Source: Algibacter pacificus
GTDB taxonomy: Bacteria; Bacteroidota; Bacteroidia; Flavobacteriales; Flavobacteriaceae
Length of the DNA: 64,000 nt
Direction: 5' to 3'
Assembly (NCBI RefSeq): GCF_008033385.1
Contig: NZ_VOGY01000002.1
Coordinates: 124,001-188,000 of the forward strand
A model generated the notes under the pieces. That model was not told where the DNA came from. It saw nothing but the letters and a program-made list of their open reading frames with translations, and ran no database searches. The translations under genes and the position numbers were made by a program. Below, piece by piece: positions 1 to 8,064 of this stretch. Position 1 is the first letter of the stretch; every line of letters starts with the position of its first letter.

Positions 1-1
1 G

Positions 2-1063
2 CAACCTGAAAATAAGCAAGACATAAAGCAGGTTGATACTATGGTTAAAACGGCTGTTTTGCAAATTCCAAAACTCGATTTAGAGCAGGCTAATAAATTA
101 GCGGCATTGCCTCTACATTGTATAAATACGGAGTATCCAAATAAGTTGTCACAGACCTTGGGTGGTGATGAGGATTTGAAAAATCCAGCAACTTTGCATC
201 CTGCGTTTTATGGTTGTTTCGATTGGCATTCGGCTGTACATGGTCATTGGAGTTTAGTGAGTTTGCTTAAAAATAATCCTGAGATTAATAATTATAAAGA
301 ATTAAAAAATAGATTGTTGCAAAACTTATCTAAAGTGAATATTGAAGGTGAAGTCGCGTATTTTTTAGGACGGCATAACGCATCTTTCGAGCGGACTTAC
401 GGCTGGGCTTGGTTGTTGAAGTTAGCTGAAGAGTTACATACTTGGGATGATGAAACGGCTAAGGTGTTAGAAGAAAACCTGCAACCATTAACCGATTTGA
501 TTGTTAAAAAATATATAGAATACCTTCCAAAATTAAACTATCCAACCCGTGTTGGAACACATAGTAATACCGCTTTTGGAATGTCGTTTGCTTACGATTA
601 TGCAGTGGCTGTGAATCATGAAACATTTAAATCTGCCATTGAAACACGTGCTAAATATTTCTTTTTAAACGATGAAAATTGCCCGATGTCTTGGGAGCCT
701 GGCGGATCCGATTTCTTATCACCTTGTTTAGAAGAAGCCGCTTTAATGAAACGATTATTGCCTACTGAAACATTTAAACCGTGGTTAGAAGCCTTTTTGC
801 CACAGTTTAAAAACAAAGACTTTAGCTTAGAAACCGGAAAAGTATCTGATAGAACCGATGGGCATTTGGTGCATTTAGATGGTTTAAATTTTTCTAGAGC
901 TTGGAGTTTAAATAAAATTGCAGAAGGTTTGCCAGAATACGCGCATCTTAGGCCGGTTGCTATACAGCATTTAAATTATTCTTTACCTAGTATTTTTAGT
1001 GATAGTTACGAGGGAGGGCATTGGTTAGGTTCGTTCGCTATTTATGCTTTAAATTCCTTTTAA
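2..1063 (+). CDS. DUF2891 family protein, 5' end outside the window
   Basis: This gene encodes a DUF2891 family protein, a family with no assigned reaction that I know of. The family-like opening 'PKLDLEQANKLAALPLHC' lies near the start, and the body is rich in conserved Trp, His and Tyr, for example 'HPAFYGCFDWHSAVHGHW', 'GRHNASFERTYGWAWLL' and the C-terminal 'SYEGGHWLGSFAIYAL'. The frame is open to the left edge: from base 2 it reads QPENKQDIKQVDT before the ATG at 41. That polar stretch looks like the linker that follows a signal or lipoprotein peptide. The true start therefore probably lies upstream of the window, and the ATG at 41 is likely an internal Met. The gene stops 30 bp before pxpA and may be co-transcribed with it, but no functional link is evident. 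Family call is fairly sure; function unknown. Confidence 0.8.
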   Translation, partial: QPENKQDIKQVDTMVKTAVLQIPKLDLEQANKLAALPLHCINTEYPNKLSQTLGGDEDLKNPATLHPAFYGCFDWHSAVHGHWSLVSLLKNNPEINNYKELKNRLLQNLSKVNIEGEVAYFLGRHNASFERTYGWAWLLKLAEELHTWDDETAKVLEENLQPLTDLIVKKYIEYLPKLNYPTRVGTHSNTAFGMSFAYDYAVAVNHETFKSAIETRAKYFFLNDENCPMSWEPGGSDFLSPCLEEAALMKRLLPTETFKPWLEAFLPQFKNKDFSLETGKVSDRTDGHLVHLDGLNFSRAWSLNKIAEGLPEYAHLRPVAIQHLNYSLPSIFSDSYEGGHWLGSFAIYALNSF

Positions 1064-1093
1064 GAATTAATTCAAATTCGCTAACTTGCCTTG

Positions 1094-1834
1094 ATGGAAA
1101 TTAAAACAGTAGACATTAATGTAGATGTGGGCGAGGGGATTGGCAACGAGGCTTTGCTGTTGCCTTACATATCTTCGTGCAATATTGCTTGTGGCGGGCA
1201 TGCAGGTAATGTTGATACTATGCGAACTGTTGTTCGGTTAGCGAAAATACATCAGGTTAAAATTGGTGCGCATCCATCCTTTCCAGATAAAGAAAATTTC
1301 GGTCGCACGGTTTTAGATATCTCTTGTGTGGCTTTGTTTGAGTCTATAAAGCATCAAATTAAAGATTTAATTGGAGTTTTAGAGCAGGAACACGCAGGGC
1401 TGCATCATGTAAAATTGCATGGCGCACTTTATAATTTGGCGGCTACGGATAGAAAGACAGCGAACGTGGTTATTGAGGTGTTAAAATGTTTAATGTTACG
1501 GGTTAAACTATATGTGCCGTACGGTTCTGTGCTGGCGGATTTGGCGCTTCAAAATCAAATTAAGGTGACTTATGAGGCTTTTGCAGATCGGAATTATAAT
1601 AACGATTTAACATTGGTTTCACGACAAGAAAAGCAGGCTTTAATCCATGAAAGTGATGCCGTATTTAATCATGTATTTAGAATGATTTCGAAACAAAAAG
1701 TAAAGACGATTCAAGGGGCAGAAATTGATATTTTAGCCAGCACGTTTTGTCTTCATGGTGATCATCCAAATGTGGTAAATTTGATTCAGGGTTTAAAAGA
1801 AAAATTAGAACTTCATAATATTCAAATCAGTTAG
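1094..1834 (+). CDS. pxpA: 5-oxoprolinase subunit PxpA (LamB/YcsF family)
   Basis: This is the LamB/YcsF subunit of the bacterial ATP-dependent 5-oxoprolinase, which opens 5-oxoproline (pyroglutamate) to glutamate in the cytoplasm. The N-terminal signature 'DINVDVGEGIGNE' followed by 'CNIACGGHAGN' is diagnostic. Later blocks 'KIGAHPSFPD', 'HVKLHGALYN' and 'EAFADRNYNNDLTLVSR' also match the family. The length of about 246 residues is normal. A TTG directly precedes the ATG (TTG-ATG at 1091-1096); I chose the ATG at 1094 as the more usual start. The next gene, pxpB, begins 5 bp after the stop and pxpC follows with an overlap, giving the standard pxpABC operon order. Confidence 0.93.
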   Translation: MEIKTVDINVDVGEGIGNEALLLPYISSCNIACGGHAGNVDTMRTVVRLAKIHQVKIGAHPSFPDKENFGRTVLDISCVALFESIKHQIKDLIGVLEQEHAGLHHVKLHGALYNLAATDRKTANVVIEVLKCLMLRVKLYVPYGSVLADLALQNQIKVTYEAFADRNYNNDLTLVSRQEKQALIHESDAVFNHVFRMISKQKVKTIQGAEIDILASTFCLHGDHPNVVNLIQGLKEKLELHNIQIS

Positions 1835-1839
1835 TTTTA

Positions 1840-2571
1840 ATGGGGTTTAAATTACGATATAAATCTATGGGTTTGCATGCTGTTTTAGTGGAATGGCCGG
1901 CGAAAATCAGTCAAGATATATTAAAAGATGTCTTGCTTTTAAAGGAGAAATTAGAAAATTTTTATACTAAAGAATTAGTTTATGTAAGTTCTTCATATAA
2001 TTCATTATTAGTTAATTATGGTTTTTTAGAAATTAATTTTATTGATGAAATTGCTGTTATAGATAAAATCTATGTTTCCCAAAAAACGACTATTCCGAGA
2101 AAAGGCAGGATTTGGAAAATTCCTGTGTGTTATGATGATTGTTTTGCCTTGGATTTAGACGCTATTTCTTCTGAAAAAAACATGACTAAAAAGGAGATTA
2201 TTTCACGGCATTCTCAACAAATATACACGGTTTATTTTATCGGTTTTTTACCAGGGTTTTTATATTTAGGAGGCATGGATAAATTGCTAATTACACCTCG
2301 AAAACAAACGCCAAGATTAGAGGTTGAAAAAGGTGCGGTAGCTATTGGAGGACATCAAACCGGCGTGTATCCAAATGCGAGTCCTGGTGGTTGGAATATT
2401 ATTGGAAATTCGCCCATTAACTTTTTTGATGTTTCAAAAGAAATGCCATGTTTTGCTAAAGCAGGCGATCAAATTCAGTTTTATCCAATTTCGCTAAAAG
2501 CACATGGAGATATTAAAATTTTAGCAGATGCAGGTGTTTATCATATAAAAAACGAAGCGATAGATGATTAA
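1840..2571 (+). CDS. pxpB: 5-oxoprolinase subunit PxpB (KipI-like)
   Basis: This is the allophanate hydrolase subunit 1-like (KipI) component of the 5-oxoprolinase complex. The family core is present at about residues 134-185: 'FLPGFLYLGG', 'TPRKQTPRLEVEKGAVAI' and 'ASPGGWNIIG'. Full length (243 residues) is typical. It sits between pxpA and pxpC, 5 bp after the former and overlapping the latter by 8 bp, so translation is probably coupled. In Bacillus the homologue KipI inhibits the sporulation kinase KinA; there is no such kinase partner here, and the intact pxpABC set points to the metabolic role. Confidence 0.92.
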   Translation: MGFKLRYKSMGLHAVLVEWPAKISQDILKDVLLLKEKLENFYTKELVYVSSSYNSLLVNYGFLEINFIDEIAVIDKIYVSQKTTIPRKGRIWKIPVCYDDCFALDLDAISSEKNMTKKEIISRHSQQIYTVYFIGFLPGFLYLGGMDKLLITPRKQTPRLEVEKGAVAIGGHQTGVYPNASPGGWNIIGNSPINFFDVSKEMPCFAKAGDQIQFYPISLKAHGDIKILADAGVYHIKNEAIDD

Positions 2572-3424
2572 GGTTTTAAAAGCGGGATTTTATTCTACTA
2601 TTCAAGATTTAGGGCGCATTGGGGTGCAGCAGTTTGGAGTGCCGTATTCTGGAGTTATGGATCGTAAAGCGGCTAGTTTTGCAAATGCTTTGGTTGGAAA
2701 TAATGAAGGTGAAGCGGTTTTAGAAATGACTATGATGGGAGCACAACTTGAGTTTAAAACGCCAACTTGTATTGCTATTTCTGGGGCGCATATGTCACCT
2801 ATGCTCAATGGTATTCTAATTGAAAACAATCATGTTGTTCGGGTTGAAATGGGTGATGTGCTTCGTTTTGGGAAACTGCTAAGTGGTTTTAGGTGTTATT
2901 TGGCCGTTTCAGGTGGTTTTAAGACCGAAACAGTTATGGGGAGTAAAAGTATGTATCCAAACATTACAAAAGCAAACAAGGTGGTTAAAAATGATATTAT
3001 TAAAATAGAACCGACTAATCGTTTAAATGAAGGGAAGCATGCTAAGATTCGGTTTAATGGTGCGTACATAACCTCAAACGTATTAGAAGTTTTTGAAGGA
3101 CCGGAATTTGAATACCTTTCTATAAATCAACGGGACGAGTTGTTTTCAGCTTTATTTACTATTTCAAATAACAGTAATAGAATGGGGTATCAGTTGGTTG
3201 AAACTATTCAAAATGATTTAAAACCTATAATTACAGGGCCTGTTATTCCGGGAACTGTCCAGTTAACACCTTCTGGTAAGCTTATTGTTTTAATGCGTGA
3301 TTGTCAAACCACTGGGGGGTATCCAAGGGTGTTGCAACTAAGTGAGGCCTCGATTAATGTGTTGTCTCAAAAATTTACAGGCCAGTCTGTGTTTTTTCAG
3401 TTGAAATCTATGATATCGGTGTAA
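2564..3424 (+). CDS. pxpC: 5-oxoprolinase subunit PxpC (KipA-like, AHS2 domain)
   Basis: This is the allophanate hydrolase subunit 2-like (KipA) component, which with PxpA and PxpB forms the ATP-dependent 5-oxoprolinase. The start 'KAGFYSTIQDLGRIGVQQFG' and 'GVMDRKAASFANALVGN' are the AHS2 signature, and the C-terminus carries 'DCQTTGGYPRVLQL', also conserved in the family. At 286 residues it is about normal length. The ATG lies inside the end of pxpB (8 bp overlap). The gene is followed at once by a strong bidirectional terminator and faces clpB. The operon presumably recycles pyroglutamate formed spontaneously from glutamine and glutamate. Confidence 0.92.
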   Translation: MIKVLKAGFYSTIQDLGRIGVQQFGVPYSGVMDRKAASFANALVGNNEGEAVLEMTMMGAQLEFKTPTCIAISGAHMSPMLNGILIENNHVVRVEMGDVLRFGKLLSGFRCYLAVSGGFKTETVMGSKSMYPNITKANKVVKNDIIKIEPTNRLNEGKHAKIRFNGAYITSNVLEVFEGPEFEYLSINQRDELFSALFTISNNSNRMGYQLVETIQNDLKPIITGPVIPGTVQLTPSGKLIVLMRDCQTTGGYPRVLQLSEASINVLSQKFTGQSVFFQLKSMISV

Positions 3425-3470
3425 TAAAAAAGCAACACAATGCGCTAAAGGCGTTTTGTGTTGCTTTTTT
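3425..3470. terminator. Bidirectional rho-independent terminator between pxpC and clpB
   Basis: A perfect 10-bp stem (AGCAACACAA at 3431-3440 with TTGTGTTGCT at 3456-3465) is extended by CGC/GCG (3443-3445 with 3451-3453) round a 5-nt loop. It is flanked by an A-run on the left and a T-run on the right, so it can terminate both converging transcripts. Confidence 0.9.
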
Positions 3471-3490
3471 GTTGCTAGATTTTTTTAGGT

Positions 3491-6097
3491 TTAGAATTTC
3501 TCGTTTACAAGTTCTCCTTCATTTCTAAAAACTAATTCGTCATTAAAAGCATCTAGTAAAATAATACTATCTGTTGTTACGGTTCCTGCTAGAATTTCTT
3601 TACTCAAAGCATTTAGAACTTCTTTTTGTATCACACGTTTTACAGGTCTTGCGCCGTATTCTGGGTTATAACCTTTGTCTGCCAAATAAGTAACCGCTTC
3701 TGGTGTTGCATCAAAGGTAATCCCTTGTTGTGCTATCATTTTAGTGATATTTTTTATTTGTAAACCAACAATAGATACAATATTTTCCTTGCTTAAAGGC
3801 GTAAACATTACGGTATCGTCAATACGGTTTAAAAACTCAGGACGCACGGTTTGTTTCAGTAAAGCTAATACGTCTACTTTTGCGGCTTCAATAGCAGAAT
3901 CGATGTCTTTTGTAGCTTCAAAACGCTCTTGAATAATATGGCTACCCATGTTGGACGTCATAATAATGATCGTGTTTTTAAAGTCGGCTGTTCTTCCTTT
4001 GTTATCAGTTAAGTGGCCTTCATCTAAAACTTGTAGCAAAATATTAAAGGTATCTGGGTGTGCTTTTTCAATTTCGTCTAAAAGGACTACAGAATACGGT
4101 TTACGTCTTACAGCTTCAGTTAATTGTCCACCTTCATCATAACCAACGTATCCCGGAGGCGCTCCAACCAAACGGCTTACCGCATGACGTTCTTGGTATT
4201 CGCTCATGTCTATTCGGGTTAAAGCGTTTTCATCATCAAATAAATACTCGGCTAAAGCTTTAGCTAATTCCGTTTTACCAACACCAGTTGTTCCTAAAAA
4301 CAAGAAGGTTCCAATGGGTTTTTGCGGGTTTTGTAATCCAGCACGACTACGGCGCACGGCATCACTAACGGCTTCAATAGCTTCTTCTTGGCCAACCACA
4401 CGTTTATGTAATTCATTTTCGAGACGTAATAGTTTTTCGCGTTCGCTTTGTAGCATTTTAGTTACTGGAATTCCGGTCCATTTTGCAACCACTTCAGCAA
4501 CATCATCATAAGTTACTTCTTCTTTAATTAGTGAAGTTTCCGATTTTTCGTCCAATTGTTTTTGGAAGGCTTCAAGTTGTTCTTGGGCTTCTTTTATTTT
4601 TCCGTAACGTAATTCAGCTACTTTACCATAATCGCCTTCGCGCTCTGCTTTTTCGGCTTCTATTTTGAAGTTTTCAATAGCTTGTTTGGTGTTTTGGACA
4701 TTATCAACAACTTCTTTTTCACTTTTCCATTTAGCGTTAAGTTCGTTTCTATTTTCTTTAATATTAGCTAAATCGGAACGTAAAGATTTCAATTTTACTT
4801 CATCGTTTTCGCGTTTAATAGCTTCAATTTCAATTTCCAGTTGCATGATTTTACGATCTAAAACATCGAGTTCTTCGGGTTTAGAGTTGATTTCCATGCG
4901 AAGTTTAGAAGCGGCCTCGTCCATTAAATCGATGGCTTTATCTGGTAGAAAACGATTGGTAATGTATCGTGTTGAAAGTTCTACGGCACCAATAATAGCT
5001 TCGTCTTTAATACGTACTTTGTGGTGTGTTTCATACTTTTCTTTAATACCACGAAGTATTGAAATGGTGCTTTCGGTATCGGGTTCGTTAACTTGTACTT
5101 TTTGAAAACGACGTTCGAGTGCTTTATCTTTTTCGAAGTATTTTTGATACTCGTCTAAAGTAGTGGCACCAATAGCGCGCAACTCACCACGAGCTAAAGC
5201 TGGTTTTAATATGTTTGCAGCATCCATAGCGCCTTGTCCGCCACCAGCACCAACTAAGGTGTGGATTTCATCTATAAACAGTACAATATCGCCATCACTG
5301 GTGGTTACTTCTTTAATAACGGCTTTAAGTCGTTCTTCAAATTCGCCTTTATATTTTGCGCCAGCGATAAGTGCACCCATGTCTAGTGCGAAAATTTGTT
5401 TGTTTTTTAGGTTTTCCGGAATATCGCCATCTACAATACGGTGTGCTAAACCTTCGGCAATGGCGGTTTTACCAGTTCCGGGTTCACCAATTAAAATGGG
5501 GTTGTTTTTGGTACGACGCGATAAAATTTGTAGAATTCTACGAATTTCTTCATCACGACCAATTACAGGATCTAATTTACCGTCTTTGGCTAATTGGTTT
5601 AGGTTTTTAGCGTATTTGTTTAAAGAATTATAGGTGTCTTCCTGACTTTGCGAAGTCACGTTTTCGCCTTGACGTAATTCTTCAATAGCGGCTTTTAAGC
5701 CTTTTTCACTAACCCCTTGATCTTTTAGCATTTGTGCTATTTTACTGTTCGATTTAAAAACAGCTAGGATAAGGTGCTCGATAGAAACGTAGTCGTCTTT
5801 TAGTTTTTTTGCTAATATAGAAGCTTCGTTTAAGGTTTTTCCGGCTTCGCGAGACAACATAAGTTCGCTCCCTGATACTTTTGGAAAGCTTTCAATTTGT
5901 TTATCTAAAGCTATTTTTAGTATTGAAATATTGATGTTTAATTTTTTTAGGATAAATGGAAGTACGTTTTCGTCTACTTCAAAAATGCCTTTAAAAATAT
6001 GTTCGTTTTCTATTTGTTGTTGGCCTAAACCTTGCGCAATTTGCTGCGCTTGTTGAATGGCCTCTTGCGATTTAATAGTATAATTGTTTAGGTTCAT
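3491..6097 (-). CDS. clpB: ATP-dependent disaggregase ClpB
   Basis: ClpB is a hexameric AAA+ chaperone of the cytoplasm that threads aggregated proteins together with DnaK. The 868 residues show the full plan: a double Clp-N repeat domain (about 1-145), AAA+ domain 1 with Walker A 'GEPGTGKT' at 204-211 and Walker B 'VLFIDEIHTL', a long charged coiled-coil M domain (about 405-525) that separates ClpB from ClpA/ClpC, AAA+ domain 2 with Walker A 'GTTGVGKT' near residue 605 and Walker B 'VVLLDEIEKAH', and the C-terminal D2-small domain. Pore loop 1 'GAKYKGEFEERL' is intact. It is monocistronic, convergent with pxpC and divergent from ytxJ. No obvious heat-shock element was identified upstream. 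Confidence 0.97.
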   Translation of the reverse strand: MNLNNYTIKSQEAIQQAQQIAQGLGQQQIENEHIFKGIFEVDENVLPFILKKLNINISILKIALDKQIESFPKVSGSELMLSREAGKTLNEASILAKKLKDDYVSIEHLILAVFKSNSKIAQMLKDQGVSEKGLKAAIEELRQGENVTSQSQEDTYNSLNKYAKNLNQLAKDGKLDPVIGRDEEIRRILQILSRRTKNNPILIGEPGTGKTAIAEGLAHRIVDGDIPENLKNKQIFALDMGALIAGAKYKGEFEERLKAVIKEVTTSDGDIVLFIDEIHTLVGAGGGQGAMDAANILKPALARGELRAIGATTLDEYQKYFEKDKALERRFQKVQVNEPDTESTISILRGIKEKYETHHKVRIKDEAIIGAVELSTRYITNRFLPDKAIDLMDEAASKLRMEINSKPEELDVLDRKIMQLEIEIEAIKRENDEVKLKSLRSDLANIKENRNELNAKWKSEKEVVDNVQNTKQAIENFKIEAEKAEREGDYGKVAELRYGKIKEAQEQLEAFQKQLDEKSETSLIKEEVTYDDVAEVVAKWTGIPVTKMLQSEREKLLRLENELHKRVVGQEEAIEAVSDAVRRSRAGLQNPQKPIGTFLFLGTTGVGKTELAKALAEYLFDDENALTRIDMSEYQERHAVSRLVGAPPGYVGYDEGGQLTEAVRRKPYSVVLLDEIEKAHPDTFNILLQVLDEGHLTDNKGRTADFKNTIIIMTSNMGSHIIQERFEATKDIDSAIEAAKVDVLALLKQTVRPEFLNRIDDTVMFTPLSKENIVSIVGLQIKNITKMIAQQGITFDATPEAVTYLADKGYNPEYGARPVKRVIQKEVLNALSKEILAGTVTTDSIILLDAFNDELVFRNEGELVNEKF

Positions 6098-6309
6098 CTT
6101 ATTGTGTTTTTTTAGTTTCCGTTATACTGAAAATTCTATTAATGTTCTATTTTTGAATAGGCTATTTCAAAATCCCTACCATGTTGTTTTATAGGACAAA
6201 ATGACGGTTTAGCGATGTTTATTCGTGACTTTTTGTCGGTTTGTAAGGTTTTGATGTAGAGGTCGACTTATTTGTGATAAGTTATATTTTTAAGTGTAAT
6301 AAAAGTACT

Positions 6310-6317
6310 TAAATTTG
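6310..6317 (+). promoter_or_regulatory. Possible Bacteroidota -7 box upstream of ytxJ
   Basis: TAAATTTG matches the phylum's -7 consensus TAnnTTTG. No good TTG -33 element lies at the usual spacing. If used, transcription would start near 6324 and carry the structured repeat in the ytxJ leader. Confidence 0.35.
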
Positions 6318-6368
6318 AAACCAATACCTGAAAAAGTTTCGGGTTTAACACGAATTTGGCGGATATGT

Positions 6369-6452
6369 GCGTTAGGGATTGAGCGGCCTGTTTGAGCTCC
6401 CCGACGGTAGGAGGGAGCGAGTAGCGAAAGCCCGACCCTTGTGGTAACGCCC
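6369..6452 (+). repeat. Dispersed structured intergenic repeat, copy A
   Basis: This copy is closed by GCGTTA (6369-6374) paired with TAACGC (6445-6450). It has GGGAT next to the left arm, a central GC-rich hairpin (GCTCC 6396-6400 with GGAGC 6414-6418), and the conserved tail AGCCCGACCC before the right arm. Related copies lie at 22104-22195 (same strand) and 36400-36493 (opposite strand). I infer a structured RNA or a small mobile intergenic repeat; the Flavo-1 RNA motif is one candidate identity I cannot confirm. Confidence 0.75.
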
Positions 6453-6475
6453 AAATAATAGATTGGAAAAAAGAA

Positions 6476-6868
6476 ATGGGATTATTTAATAAAATTTTTG
6501 GTGCTTCGGGAGAGGCAAAGGAGGAAAAAGTATTGCCTTGGATTCCTTTGAATGCTGTACAACAATTGGATTTAATTAAGGAAAAGTCGAGTAGTAAAAC
6601 TCAAATTATATTTAAACATTCTACGCGCTGCGGCATTAGTAGTATGGTGATGAAGCAGTTTGTAAGTGCTTACGATTTTACAGAGAAAGAGGCGGATTTA
6701 TATTATTTAGATTTGCTTAATTTTCGTGAGGTTTCTAACGAGGTAGGGTATAAATTTCAAGTGATGCACCAATCGCCACAGCTTTTGGTTATTAAAAATG
6801 GGGGCGTGGTTGCGCATGCTAGTCATGGGGCTATTAACGATATAGATTTGAGTACATTTGTGCTTTAA
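6476..6868 (+). CDS. ytxJ: Bacilliredoxin-like protein YtxJ/BrxC
   Basis: This is a small thioredoxin-fold protein of the YtxJ/BrxC type, thought to act as a monothiol bacilliredoxin that removes bacillithiol from S-bacillithiolated proteins in the cytoplasm. The characteristic block 'IIFKHSTRCGISSMVM' puts the only active-site cysteine at C52, with no resolving CxxC. The second half 'HQSPQLLVIKNGGVVAHASHG' gives the cis-Pro strand ('QSPQ') and the C-terminal helix region. At 130 residues it is slightly longer than the core, with a short N-terminal extension. Many Flavobacteriaceae make bacillithiol, so the call fits the host. It is followed 39 bp on by an SBF-like transporter gene. Confidence 0.88.
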   Translation: MGLFNKIFGASGEAKEEKVLPWIPLNAVQQLDLIKEKSSSKTQIIFKHSTRCGISSMVMKQFVSAYDFTEKEADLYYLDLLNFREVSNEVGYKFQVMHQSPQLLVIKNGGVVAHASHGAINDIDLSTFVL

Positions 6869-6907
6869 AAAGCGGTTTGATTTAGCTTAGCAGTAAAGAC
6901 CATATAA

Positions 6908-7879
6908 ATGAAAGTAACCATTGATAAATTTGTATTATCTATTATATGCGTTATTATAATAGCTTATTTTTTTCCGGAATGGGGCATTGCAAGCAGCAAA
7001 ATTCCTATCGATACTATTAGTGCGATAGGGATTTCGCTTATATTCTTTTTTTATGGTCTTAAATTGAATCCTACGCAGTTAAAAGCAGGTTTAAAAAACT
7101 GGAAGTTGCATCTTTTGGTTCAGGCTTCTACGTTTTTAATGTTTCCGTTGTTGGTTTTACTGTTGCGTCCGTTTATTCAAAATGAGGCCCAGGAAACCAT
7201 TTGGTTGGCCTTCTTTTTTTTAGCGGCTTTACCATCTACGGTATCTTCGTCTGTTGTGATGGTGTCTATAGCCAAAGGCAATATTCCTGCGGCTATTTTT
7301 AACGCTAGTATTTCTGGTATTATTGGTATTGCTATTACGCCGCTTTGGATGGGTTTATTTGTGAATGATGCCCAAACAGATTTCGATTTTACAGCCATAT
7401 ATTTAAAACTGATTGTTCAAATAATTTTACCCGTTATTTTGGGGCTTTTGCTGCAACGTTTTTTAGGGGCATTTGTACACAAGCACAGTAGCAAGCTGAC
7501 TTTGTTTGATAAATCTATAATTTTGCTGATTATTTATAAGAGTTTTTCGGAGTCTTTTGATAGTGGTATGTTTAGTTCTGTTTCCTTTTTAGATTTGCTT
7601 TTGCTTTTTGCTGGTGTTTTTGTACTTTTTGTTGTGACTTTTTTATTGACGGGTTTTATAGGAGAAAAAATGAAATTTAATAAAGAAGATCAAATTACAG
7701 CGCAATTTTGTGGTACAAAAAAGTCGTTAGTTCATGGTACTGTTTTTTCTAAAATATTGTTTGGAAATATGACTTCTATTGGAATTATATTGTTACCGCT
7801 TGTGTTGTTTCATGCGTTGCAGTTATTAATTATTAGCAGCGTGGCATCTAAATGGGCGAAGCGAGATGGTATTAATTAA
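6908..7879 (+). CDS. SBF-like bile acid:sodium symporter family protein (YfeH-type)
   Basis: This is an integral inner-membrane protein of 323 residues with about ten hydrophobic segments. It belongs to the SBF-like branch of the bile acid/Na+ symporter superfamily. Family-like features are 'GISLIFFFYGLKLNPTQLKAGL' near residues 40-60, 'FFLAALPSTVSSSVVMVSIA' near 100-120 (the conserved P-S-T-V-S-S segment), and 'FCGTKKSLVHGTVFSKILF' near 265-285, matching the usual 'GxxKSLxxGxPlA' block. The substrate is unknown. It may be co-transcribed with ytxJ (39-bp gap). The minus-strand GH92 operon converges on it. Confidence 0.85.
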   Translation: MKVTIDKFVLSIICVIIIAYFFPEWGIASSKIPIDTISAIGISLIFFFYGLKLNPTQLKAGLKNWKLHLLVQASTFLMFPLLVLLLRPFIQNEAQETIWLAFFFLAALPSTVSSSVVMVSIAKGNIPAAIFNASISGIIGIAITPLWMGLFVNDAQTDFDFTAIYLKLIVQIILPVILGLLLQRFLGAFVHKHSSKLTLFDKSIILLIIYKSFSESFDSGMFSSVSFLDLLLLFAGVFVLFVVTFLLTGFIGEKMKFNKEDQITAQFCGTKKSLVHGTVFSKILFGNMTSIGIILLPLVLFHALQLLIISSVASKWAKRDGIN

Positions 7880-7972
7880 ATTTTTATTTGAGTTTATCAA
7901 GTGCTATTAATTTGTGCTGAAAGATTTCCATGGGCTAATGAAAAAAATAATTGGTCTGACATTGATTTTTAA

Positions 7973-8010
7973 TAAAAAAATGAGCTATAAACTTGGAGTT
8001 TATAGCTCAA
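7973..8010 (-). terminator. Terminator of the GH92/SusCD operon
   Basis: A perfect 12-bp stem, GAGCTATAAACT (7982-7993) with AGTTTATAGCTC (7997-8008), has a 3-nt loop. On the minus strand the stem is followed by a run of seven or eight T, so it reads best as the terminator of the minus-strand operon ending at 8065. On the plus strand the tail is only AAAATATTT, so it may help the transporter transcript weakly. Confidence 0.85.
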
Positions 8011-8064
8011 AATATTTACCAGAAAGTTAGGTTTTGGTGCAAATTTTTGGGGTTTAAAAATAGA

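Larger units (their letters stand above)
6098..6475. other. Intergenic region between divergent clpB and ytxJ
   Basis: This 378-bp stretch holds no credible gene. On the ytxJ side it contains a TAAATTTG box (6310-6317) and, just before ytxJ, one copy of the dispersed structured repeat (6369-6452). The clpB-proximal part is AT-rich with no motif I can name. Confidence 0.7.

Noticed and set aside
616-816. 66-residue minus-strand frame inside the DUF2891 gene
   Set aside because: It is a mirror of a well-supported gene and has no family resemblance.
1091-1093. TTG start for pxpA
   Set aside because: The ATG immediately after it gives the expected family N-terminus.
4206-5633. Several plus-strand frames of 67-156 residues across clpB
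   Set aside because: ClpB is unambiguous in the opposite frame; the shadows are low-complexity Ser-rich translations without motifs.
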